Assembly: GCA_030668875.1 (NCBI GenBank)
Contig: DAOVER010000022.1
Coordinates: 1-56,304, forward strand
Source: Candidatus Heimdallarchaeota archaeon
GTDB lineage: Archaea; Asgardarchaeota; Heimdallarchaeia; Heimdallarchaeales; Heimdallarchaeaceae
Direction of reading: 5' to 3'
Length of the DNA stretch: 56,304 nucleotides
This document shows positions 19,187-28,200 of this stretch, piece after piece (position 1 is the stretch's first letter; each line of letters opens with the position of its first letter). The position numbers and the translations under genes are program-made. The notes under the pieces were generated by a model. The model saw nothing but the letters and a program-made list of their open reading frames with translations. It had not been told where the DNA came from and did no database searches.

Positions 19187-20371
19187 ATGAATAATTATGT
19201 CATATCAAAAGAGAATCATCTAAGAAGAATTGAAAAAATACGTGAGTATCAAGAAAAGAATGCTATGGGTTCTATGATCTTCTTTAGCCCAATATCGATT
19301 TATTACTTAACAGGATACCATTTTATCCCGACTGAAAGACCTATTGCATTTGTTTTACCTCAACATGATGAACCATGGTTTTTTGTTCCTAGATTAGAAC
19401 AAGAACATCTAATTGAGAAAATTCCATGGGTTGGTAGAGAAATCTATTTTGAATATCCTGATATGATACACCCAGCAAAGTTATTTGTTAAAAGCCTAAA
19501 AGAGCATAAAATTTTGGACACAAAAGTAGGGTTGGAATCAACCACATTCTCTGCTTATTGGGGGTATACAGGTCCTTTGTTATCTGATTTGATTGATAAA
19601 GAAACTTCGTATGAGATGCATTCCTCATTGATTCCAGAAATGAGAAAAATCAAGGATGGGGAAGAACTTAGACTGATAAAGATCTCAGCAAAGTATGGAG
19701 ATTTAGCTCATCAACTTTTACAGAAATATACTGAAGAGGGCAAAAATGAGGTAGAGGTATCACTTCAAGCTTGTATTGAAGCTTCAAAGCAGATGATGGA
19801 TGATCTAAAAGGCTTCATCCCAAGAGGTTTACTTCCTGCTCATGCAGGATACAGAGGTCAGATAGGAGAGTGGTCTGCAATACCCCATTCTGTAATTGAA
19901 AAAACAGTTTTCAAAAAAGGTGATGTTCTAGTTACAGGAGCAGCAGCCAATGTTTCTGGATATCTCTCAGAACTGGAAAGAACTATGTTTATTGGATCTC
20001 CTTCTGAAAAACAGAGGAGGTATTTTGATGTTATGAAGAAAGCACAAGACGCTGCTTTAGAAGCATTTAAACCTGGAATTCCTTGTAGTGAAGTGGATAA
20101 AGCTTCTGTAAATGTATTCAAGGAAGAAGGTATGAAGCATTTAACTCAACATCACACTGGACACGCAATTGGGATGGAAGGACATGAAGCTCCATTCCTT
20201 GATATCGGAGTCAATGAGATAATTCAACCAGGTATGGTTTTTACATGTGAACCAGGTATTTATGAGTATAAATTCGGTGGATTTCGTCATTCAGATACAG
20301 TAATCATAACAGAAGATGGTTCGGAGTTAATTACTCCATATCCAAGAGACCTTGACCCCTTAATAATCTGA
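19187..20371 (+). CDS. M24-family (Xaa-Pro aminopeptidase/creatinase-like) protein with altered metal site
   Basis: This protein of about 394 residues has an N-terminal creatinase-like domain and a C-terminal pita-bread domain. The canonical M24 metal ligands are D, D, H, E, E. Here the first Asp region reads VLVTGAAANVSGYLSELERT, so the first Asp is replaced and the second is Glu. The His (HHTGHAIGMEGHE) and the first Glu (FTCEPGIY) remain. The last Glu is replaced by Ser (GGFRHSDTV). It may therefore be a non-peptidase, as creatinase is within this fold, or use a different metal arrangement. The ATG start follows a GAAGGAAAG ribosome site. The annotation Xaa-Pro aminopeptidase should be read as a family name only. 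Confidence 0.75.
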   Translation: MNNYVISKENHLRRIEKIREYQEKNAMGSMIFFSPISIYYLTGYHFIPTERPIAFVLPQHDEPWFFVPRLEQEHLIEKIPWVGREIYFEYPDMIHPAKLFVKSLKEHKILDTKVGLESTTFSAYWGYTGPLLSDLIDKETSYEMHSSLIPEMRKIKDGEELRLIKISAKYGDLAHQLLQKYTEEGKNEVEVSLQACIEASKQMMDDLKGFIPRGLLPAHAGYRGQIGEWSAIPHSVIEKTVFKKGDVLVTGAAANVSGYLSELERTMFIGSPSEKQRRYFDVMKKAQDAALEAFKPGIPCSEVDKASVNVFKEEGMKHLTQHHTGHAIGMEGHEAPFLDIGVNEIIQPGMVFTCEPGIYEYKFGGFRHSDTVIITEDGSELITPYPRDLDPLII

Positions 20372-20415
20372 AATCCTATTTTAGAGACGTATCAATCTTG
20401 AAGATGGTTATTCTC

Positions 20416-21342
20416 TCACTTGTTTTTTGTTTTTGTTAAAATGTGTGTTTTATTGATACCAACAAAAATAGTTTCTTCAGCTTGAGTTACAGGAGCTCCT
20501 GTACTTTCAATAAGGACAGGATACCCATGTACTATGTTTCGATTTATTAGTTCATTCATAGTACCTTCTACTTCCTCGACTTCTAAGCCTTCATTGAAAA
20601 GCCATCTGGGAGAAAATGGCATTTTATGAAAATTGTTGTTAATGTATTGGTATCCTTCCCTAATTTCCTTCGGTAATATCTCAAAGTTTGCTTCTCGAAA
20701 TTGTCTAAAAATAGTCATGTCACGGTGATCTTTAACCCTTCCTTTTCCTGTTGTAACAAAAGGTTCAACAGCATATGCCCTTCCTGCTTTGAAGATCTGT
20801 GATTTATCTCTCATTCTTTTTGGGACATTATAATTTGGAATTGACATCCCATCATGTAAAGAATATTGAGCTAATGAATGTCCACTTAGATTGACAATAG
20901 GTTTGAATCCTTCTTTGTTAATTGTTTTTTCAACAATCTCACCTACTTCATATACTGTAGTACCAGGCTTGATTATCGCTAGAGTTTTATCCAATGCCTT
21001 TCTAGCCAATTGTTTCATTTGTTCCCATCTATCATCGAAAACAATGGTTCTTGCAGCATCTGTAATATACCCATTGACATGTACACCAGCATCAATTTTA
21101 ACTATAGATTTTTCTGGAATAGTCAAATCATCGAAAATTACCGGTGAATAATGAGCAGCTATTTCATTAATAGAAATATTAACAGGAAAAGCTGGTTGTG
21201 CGGAATTTTTACGGATCAGGTTTTCAACTTTATCCGCAATATCCACCAGCTTTACGCCTGGTTTTGTTATTGATAAAGCATACTCTAATGATTGAGCAAG
21301 TATTTGACCAGATTTTTCATATTGTAAGATTTGCTCTTTCAT
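20416..21342 (-). CDS. map: Type 2 methionine aminopeptidase
   Basis: This archaeal/eukaryotic-type MetAP of 308 residues removes the initiator Met from nascent proteins. The dinuclear metal site is complete: KIDAGVHVNGYITDAARTI carries both Asp ligands (about residues 82-93), GHSLAQYSLHDG the His, YAVEPFVTTGKG one Glu and TQAEETIFV the last Glu. The insertion after the second-to-last motif (the region up to LFNEGLEVEE) marks type 2. I choose ATG 21342; a TTG one codon upstream is less likely. A TATA-like AATAATATATGG lies about 40-50 bases upstream. It is convergent with the M24 gene. Confidence 0.92.
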   Translation of the reverse strand: MKEQILQYEKSGQILAQSLEYALSITKPGVKLVDIADKVENLIRKNSAQPAFPVNISINEIAAHYSPVIFDDLTIPEKSIVKIDAGVHVNGYITDAARTIVFDDRWEQMKQLARKALDKTLAIIKPGTTVYEVGEIVEKTINKEGFKPIVNLSGHSLAQYSLHDGMSIPNYNVPKRMRDKSQIFKAGRAYAVEPFVTTGKGRVKDHRDMTIFRQFREANFEILPKEIREGYQYINNNFHKMPFSPRWLFNEGLEVEEVEGTMNELINRNIVHGYPVLIESTGAPVTQAEETIFVGINKTHILTKTKNK

Positions 21343-21398
21343 CAATAAACTCAGTCTCTATTTGTTGTTATGCTATTTTCCATATATTATTTTTGTTG

Positions 21399-21824
21399 TT
21401 ACAGTTTTTTTGTTTTCATCCTAGCAAAAGCGGAATTGAGCATTTTACCTAGTTCAGTTATTAGTACGGTTGACTTTGTATTTCCTCTTTGACCATTAGA
21501 TTCGAACAATCCATAATCTCTGAATTTTGTTAGGTTCCACTTTATCATTGAAAAAGTGAAATCTAATTTATGCGATAAAATCTCTGCTAATTTATTCAAG
21601 GAAAGAGATTTCTTATCTAGCTGTTTTATAGCTTCAATGAAAATTAATTTCTGCTTATTTTTCATTAAGTCAATAAAAAGATACAAACTTTTGTTCAAAA
21701 TCTCATCCATTAAGAGCAAGTAATTTTCAAGCTCAAAAATCCTCTTTTGCGCAAAGATGATCCCTTCTTCTGTATTTTCGATTCTTCCCAGCTGTAGTTC
21801 GGAAATTATTGCTGGCTTCAACAA
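21399..21824 (-). CDS. Small winged-helix-like putative transcription regulator
   Basis: This protein of about 141 residues has an N-terminal helical half and a C-terminal half (about 65-130) with the pattern LNKLAEILSHKLDFTFSMIK and a following FRDYGLFES/STVLITELG, consistent with a helix-turn-helix and wing. TTG 21824 is preceded by AGGTGA at five bases, fixing the start better than GTG 21833. It diverges from the coiled-coil operon starting at 22036 and could be its local regulator, which is inference from position only. No family is recognised with certainty. Confidence 0.5.
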   Translation of the reverse strand: MLKPAIISELQLGRIENTEEGIIFAQKRIFELENYLLLMDEILNKSLYLFIDLMKNKQKLIFIEAIKQLDKKSLSLNKLAEILSHKLDFTFSMIKWNLTKFRDYGLFESNGQRGNTKSTVLITELGKMLNSAFARMKTKKL

Positions 21825-21981
21825 AACGTTCACCTATTGTCATCTTTACACCTCTGTTGTTGAGTATATTCTTTAGTTACTAGACCTTTTTATATGTTTC
21901 TAGCTTCATCTAACAGTAAAGTTGTCATTAAAACTAAGGTAGATTTTATGATAACAGAATTATAGTTCGACACTTACAATG

Positions 21982-22030
21982 ATTTTATAAGTGAAAAATA
22001 ACATTAAACAAATTGAGTAAAGTGTGAGGA
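21982..22030 (+). promoter_or_regulatory. Promoter and ribosome site of the coiled-coil operon
   Basis: TTTTATAAG at about 21983-21991 is a TATA element, predicting start near 22012. GTGAGGA at 22024-22030 serves as ribosome-binding site for ATG 22036. Confidence 0.45.
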
Positions 22031-22035
22031 TAATA

Positions 22036-23799
22036 ATGACAAGTGAAAAAAGTAATTTTCTACAACCTTGCCAACCTGATGAATTCTATGGTTCACGAGA
22101 AATAATTAACAATTTCACAGAGCAGATTGGCAAAATCAAACAACAGGAAGAAAATATTCGTTCATTTTTGATTATAGGTGATGAAGGAACTGGTAAAAGT
22201 TCATTATTGTCTAAATTATCCAAATCAATTTCTGGAAGAAATGACATAGTGCATGATGTGAAGTTAATTCCTGAAGAAGATGAACTCCTAAGTTTTTTCA
22301 AGATGTGGAAGAATAAAATTGATGAATTATCACCTGATTGGCGTTCATTATTGGGAAAAGTAGGGAAAAAGAGACTAGGTGATGATCTTCCCCAATTAAA
22401 TCAAACATTAAAAATTCCTTCCCAAAAATCCTACACAGATCATTATGTTGACTTATTCTTCGATAGTCTTGATAAATTAAATTTAAAATTACAAGAAACA
22501 AATACGTTTCTTTATTTCTTCTTTGATAATCTACAGCTGTTTAAGTTATTGGATTTGCAAGAGTTCTATCCGATATTCTCAAGAATTGTAAAAGGTGTTA
22601 ACGAACGAAAATACAATTTTGTTATTGTTACAACATTTCATGAAAAATATCTTTATGATTTTGATTACGAGAAGAATTTGACTGAAGGTGCAAATATCAT
22701 AAAAATCGCACCGCTAACTGCTTCAGAAGCAGAAATATACCTTAGACGAAAGGTTCCAATGTTGATAAATAAGGGGATTTTAGAATTAATTACAAATAGT
22801 CACCGCTCTTTCTTCGACTTGAATCTAGGTGTTGCATTCATATCCTCCGATTTACAGATTGAGGATTTTGTTGAGAGGAATATACCTTCATATTTTGAGT
22901 TAACAGATGCTGAAGAAGCAGCTATTATAGAAATGACCTCATATAATGAAAATGTTTTCCCCTTGGAGCAGTTAACTGTTTATGTGTCACATGATACACT
23001 AAAGGGTTTAGAGGAAAGGGGGATTTTATGGCTAGGGTCACAATATGCAAGATTGGTTCAAGATTCGTTAATGACTGCAATGAAATTTAGGTTAACCTTA
23101 TTCGGACCTTTACCAACGTTAATGGTACAATTGGATTCGATTTTAAGCGATCTTAAAAATCACATTGCTCCAGCTGATAAAATTATAGAAACCGTTGAAA
23201 ACCTTACTCTGAAAATCAGGGATAGATTAGCAGATTTTGCTATTGCCGCGAAACTCAATAAAATTACTAAGATGTGTATAGAAAAGGAAATGTATCAACG
23301 AGCATACGATTTTGCAATTATTAATGCCCATCAATTTGAGCAAATAAGTGAGTTAGAACAAGCTGGTGGAGTTTGTGAATCAATAGCAAGAGAATTTGAA
23401 GAAAGAAACTATTATTTTGCTGCAAAACTCTATGTGAAGTCTGCAAATTACTATAGTGCTGTCGAAGAAGATTTGAAAGCAAAAAGATCTTACTCAAGAG
23501 CTTCTGATCAATTTGAAAAAGTGGCAATGAGTCTTCCCGTTGAGAAGAATGAATATGCTGTAAGATGCTATTTGAAATGGAGTTTAGATTGTAATAAAAA
23601 TATGGGTGATGTAGAGAATTTCGAAAGGATACGTAAGAAAGCTATTGATTTATTTAATCCTGAAAGCATACATCACAATTATTTCAAAACAATGATATTT
23701 AAGCAAGAAGAACTAACTATTGAACAAACAGTAGAATCAAAAAAGGAAGGAATAGAAGAAATTTCTTTGGAAAATATTGAAAAGGAATTAGAATTTTAG
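22036..23799 (+). CDS. P-loop ATPase (AAA+/STAND-like) with C-terminal TPR-like repeats
   Basis: This protein of about 587 residues starts with FYGSREIINNF, a typical lead-in to AAA+/STAND NTPases. The Walker A motif GDEGTGKSS follows (residues about 48-56), then a hydrophobic Walker B-like strand ending in a single Asp (FLYFFFDNLQLF) and a sensor-like IVTTFHEKYL strand. The middle region resembles a lid and winged helix. The C-terminal 200 residues are helical repeats (AAKLYVKSANYYSAVEEDLK and neighbours) like TPR or SNAP-type repeats. It is the first gene of a three-gene operon with two coiled-coil proteins (gaps of 10 and about 12 bases). Its ATPase may drive assembly of the coiled-coil partners; that is inference. 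Confidence 0.65.
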   Translation: MTSEKSNFLQPCQPDEFYGSREIINNFTEQIGKIKQQEENIRSFLIIGDEGTGKSSLLSKLSKSISGRNDIVHDVKLIPEEDELLSFFKMWKNKIDELSPDWRSLLGKVGKKRLGDDLPQLNQTLKIPSQKSYTDHYVDLFFDSLDKLNLKLQETNTFLYFFFDNLQLFKLLDLQEFYPIFSRIVKGVNERKYNFVIVTTFHEKYLYDFDYEKNLTEGANIIKIAPLTASEAEIYLRRKVPMLINKGILELITNSHRSFFDLNLGVAFISSDLQIEDFVERNIPSYFELTDAEEAAIIEMTSYNENVFPLEQLTVYVSHDTLKGLEERGILWLGSQYARLVQDSLMTAMKFRLTLFGPLPTLMVQLDSILSDLKNHIAPADKIIETVENLTLKIRDRLADFAIAAKLNKITKMCIEKEMYQRAYDFAIINAHQFEQISELEQAGGVCESIAREFEERNYYFAAKLYVKSANYYSAVEEDLKAKRSYSRASDQFEKVAMSLPVEKNEYAVRCYLKWSLDCNKNMGDVENFERIRKKAIDLFNPESIHHNYFKTMIFKQEELTIEQTVESKKEGIEEISLENIEKELEF

Positions 23800-23809
23800 G
23801 TGAAAAAAA

Positions 23810-25258
23810 ATGTCTGAAAGAGTATCTAAAGATCTAGATAAAATTAAAAAAGAAATAGAAAATTTAGAAGGTCAAGCAACCAATTTCAAAGAATCATTGG
23901 AAACTCTGCTTGAATTACAGAAATATTATCAAACAATGGCAACATTGATACAAAATAAGTTCATATCTTTAAATGAAAATATTCGAACCTTGATTGATGA
24001 TAATAAGACTAATCTTGAAAGCAATATAAAAGATAGATCGGAAAAAGATCAAACCTTAGTAAATGAGTGGACAGAAACTCAATCAAGTACAGTGTGTGGT
24101 AAATTAGAAGATACCACAAATATGCTGGTTTCATTACAAGAAACTGTTCTTTCTACATTGGAAAAGGGAAAAACTGAGTTTAACAAATATTCTGATAACT
24201 TTGAAGAGAAAATTTCAACGATTTTAAGTTCTCATGAGCAAGATATTAATAGATTATCCAATAGTCAAGTAAACACATTAAGAAAGGCAATTACAACTGT
24301 TAAGGAAGATGTTTCAGAAATAAAACAGAACAATCTTGCAACATTTGAGAAAAACGCAGAGGAAATGAAGAATCAGCTTGAATCTAATATCAATATAACC
24401 GAGAACATAATGAAAGAGTCTATAGAACATCTTCGCTCTGAATATGGTGATAAACTTACAGATAATATGGAATCAATTTTTGAGAGTTTTAATAGAATAA
24501 AAAGTGAACTAAGGCAACTAGTAGAGAACGCTGTTAAGAGAATACAGACAGAATTATCTGGAATTTCAGGAACTATGGATAAATACCTTATTGATGAAAT
24601 CGCAAAGATTCAAGAGGTTTTAGCAGAATATGAACTAGGTATGATTGATGTTAATGAAGTTGCTCTTTCTAACTTCAATGAATCCAAAGCATCAATGATC
24701 AGTATGTATGAGCAATTAGTCAAACAACAAATAGAATCTCATGGAAACGAACTGAAAACCTTTCAAGAAAATTTCAATAAAAATGCTGATGACGAATTAG
24801 TTTCATTTTCCAAACAATCAGATGAAGTGAAAGAAGAAACTAAGAATATCATTACTGCTGAAAAAAATGATATTAAACAAAAGTTAACTGAAATTCAAAC
24901 AACAGTAACAGAGGATGCTGCTAAAACTAAGGAAAAAGCTGAATCAGAAATTCTCCAAAAAATTACGCTGCTAGAAGAAGAAATCGAGAGATTAAAGGCT
25001 TCAATCGGTCAAACGAGCTCTCAAATCACAACTCAACTTGAGGCTAATGAAAGAGAGAATTTAGCAAATATTACTTCACAATCTTCCAAGATCAAAAGTC
25101 AAATAGCAGAGACACAGCAATCCATAATGACGGATTTAGATGTAGAAGCTAAAGAGCATGTTAAAAAGGCAGAAGATGCTGAGAAAAGAAAGCGAGATTT
25201 GATAAATAGAATTGAAAGATTAGAAAGGAGTATAGAATCTATCAAAAATGAACTTTAA
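23810..25258 (+). CDS. Long coiled-coil protein, operon partner
   Basis: This 482-residue protein is almost entirely heptad-patterned helix rich in Glu, Lys, Gln, Ser and Thr, with no signal peptide and no membrane span, so it is cytosolic. The last 120 residues form the most regular coiled coil (ILQKITLLEEEIERLKASIG and the basic RDLINRIERLERSIESIKNEL-like end). There is one Cys (residue about 95). An AGGTGA ribosome site overlaps the stop of the ATPase gene, so translation is coupled. Its composition is close to the central part of the giant protein encoded next, suggesting shared ancestry or direct pairing. No catalytic motif is seen. Confidence 0.7.
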   Translation: MSERVSKDLDKIKKEIENLEGQATNFKESLETLLELQKYYQTMATLIQNKFISLNENIRTLIDDNKTNLESNIKDRSEKDQTLVNEWTETQSSTVCGKLEDTTNMLVSLQETVLSTLEKGKTEFNKYSDNFEEKISTILSSHEQDINRLSNSQVNTLRKAITTVKEDVSEIKQNNLATFEKNAEEMKNQLESNINITENIMKESIEHLRSEYGDKLTDNMESIFESFNRIKSELRQLVENAVKRIQTELSGISGTMDKYLIDEIAKIQEVLAEYELGMIDVNEVALSNFNESKASMISMYEQLVKQQIESHGNELKTFQENFNKNADDELVSFSKQSDEVKEETKNIITAEKNDIKQKLTEIQTTVTEDAAKTKEKAESEILQKITLLEEEIERLKASIGQTSSQITTQLEANERENLANITSQSSKIKSQIAETQQSIMTDLDVEAKEHVKKAEDAEKRKRDLINRIERLERSIESIKNEL

Positions 25259-25270
25259 AATGTGATAAAA

Positions 25271-28200
25271 ATGGAATCAACATTAGAAAAAATAGGCTTA
25301 TCGCAAGATGAAATTCAAGTTTATTCAACAGTAGTTCAATTTGGAACTAGAACCATTGGACAGATCCAATCCTATTATAAACAGTCTGCTGAAATTATTT
25401 CTTCTGCTTTGGATAGTTTAGTTACTAAAGGATACATAAAAGAAATTAAAGCTAGAAACACTGAGGGGACATCATATTTTATCCCATTACCTCCGCAAAT
25501 TAAGCTGACTGAAGATGTATCAATGAGGCTTGAAAATGAGCTCAAAGCTTTAAGTGATGATGTGAAGAATGATTGGAATAACACTATGAAGACCTTTCGA
25601 GGTCAATTATCTACATTTCATAACCAAATAACAGAATCAACTGACAATCATAGTCAAGAGCTAAGTGGTATTTCAAATCAATTTCTGGATTCTGTTTCTG
25701 AAGTAGTAACAACTGGCAAAAACGATATTCAAGAAGCAATTACAAAGATTAAAACAGATACGGGAACCATTTCCACTACACACAGTGACAATCTGAAGAA
25801 ATCTATACAAAGAATCCAAGATAATATCTCTTCAACTTTTGATACAACAATTCATCGAGTTGGGGAGCATCATGAGAATTTTAAGACAAAGATTCAAGAA
25901 ACATACACAAATCTAGAAACCGAACATACTGCAAGAGCACAAGGACAACTCGATGGTATAATAGAAAAAGTTGAAGGTATAAAAATTAACGTAAATACAC
26001 TTCTTGAGCAGTTTAATTCAAAAGCAGACGAGAAAAAATCTCTGATTGTTGAAAATACAAGTGAGGTTAACAAGAAACTCATCAGTGATTCTAAACTAAT
26101 AACCAAGGAATCAACAACAAAATCGATAGAAACAATTAACAAAATAGTTAGTGATTATCAAACTAATTTAGACGAATATCAGACAAAAGTAAAAAGCATT
26201 CTATCTTCGTTAAATGAAGAGTTAAAGAAGTTGGAAGACCTAACCTCTAATAGAATTAAAGATGCCATTGAAAAAGCAAAGGATTCAGCAATATCTGTTT
26301 TAGGACAAAATGAAACACAATTCCAAGATCTTTTGAGCAAAATTAAGACCCTGTCAGTCGAGAAACTTGGTGAATTAATCTCTCAAACTGAAACTACAAC
26401 ATCTGATATGAAAAATAAGCTCGTTGGGAACTTGAATGATTACCTGAATGATTTCGAGAAAAATAGTGATAGTCTATTAACACTTCTTCAAGAAGGGATA
26501 AATAGTGGTTTAACCCTCTTTGAGGATACTCTATCCAAATCCATTGAGAATGTAAGTGATCAGATAAAGACCTTCTTTGGAGAAATTATGGCTGATTTTG
26601 ATGCGTTGAAATTATCTATAAATGAAGATTTACAAAAAAGTCTCACCGATTTTGTGAATTTATCATCAAGTCAAAAAGAAGATATGAACAAGAAAATCAA
26701 GGAATTAAATTCATCTTTATCAACTTCTATTCAAGAATCTATTCAACAAAGTAACACAAAACTGACTGATGTTGCAACAGAGATAAGTACAGAAGCAGAT
26801 AAAGCTTTAGCTTCTATAAAGAAAAAGGAACAAGCATCTCTCAAGAAACTTGAGACTGATGTTTTGGCAAACCAAGAAATAATGGTGACATTCTTATCTA
26901 ATACAATATCAACATTTGAGTTATCTTCATCAGAATATGTTACTGATATATCTTCAACTATTGATAAATATTCCAAAAAAATGAATGAGAGCAAGAAGCA
27001 GTTTACATCCACTCACAAAGAGTTCAAAGAAAATTTCCTTGCTCATCTTAACGAACTTAAAACAACTGCTTTATCAGATATTAAAGAGAATATTGATGAT
27101 AATACAAATACAGTAAACAATTTCATGGATACTAAAAATGAGGAAATTAAAACAAGAATTGTATCATTTTCAGAAGATTTTGCTAAGAAAGGTAGAGACG
27201 TTAGAGATGAAGTACCTAACTTAGTTCAAATTAATTATCAATCAAGCTTGGAAAGTGTTCAAGAACTGGATGATCAATTTAAAACCGCGGTTGCCAAACT
27301 GACTGAAATTAATGAAGCCTTCCAAGATCTAGATCAGAAGCAATTACAGAAGGTTTTTGGAAAAGAAGCTGGCCCCCGAATGGCTCATTTAATCGGAACC
27401 ATGAGTGCTGATGTTAATAATTTGAAGTATAATACGGAAAGTAAAATTGACGAAGTTATTAAGACATTCACTAGCTCAATGGAGAGTCTTTCAACAGACA
27501 TTTTCAACAAAATGAATAATCATATAGACGAACTCTCTCAATTATCTGATTCAGAAGTAAAAGATATTAGTCAAAAAATAGAAGAAGCCAAAGGTGAGAT
27601 TACAAATCAACTTAAAGAATCACTCAATAGCATGAAGGAACACGTCACTACTATTTTCACTACCTATGAAACTAGTTTTGCTGAATTACAAGATACCAAT
27701 ACTAAAGCTCTTGGAAGTATTGTTGGTAATGAGGATGATTCAATAAACTCTTTGAAGAGTAAGGTTGAGGAAGCAACAACTAATTTAACAAATCATATAA
27801 CAGAAATCACCGCACCTGAAAAGGTTCAAGGTTTATATCAAGGACACATTGATACAGTAACAAAGAACTCTAATTCATTTGTTTCAGAAGTAGCAAAATT
27901 AATTGTTAATGAAAAAGAGAAAATTGATACATCCAAGAATACAATTCTTCAAACAATGAATGATTCTGAACAGGAAATGAGTAAAAAATTAGCTGATACT
28001 TCAAAGGAATTAGAAAAAACAAATAAGCTAATTACAGATAACGCTACCAACTCTTTCAAAGCAATTATAAACAAAACTGGTAAATATCTAGATGGACTGA
28101 TACAAGCAGGAGAGACGATTTCAGATGATGAGGAAGGAGGCGTTGAGAAAACAAAAATGCAATTACTCATTGAAGAAGGATTGCAAGGATTGCTTTCATC

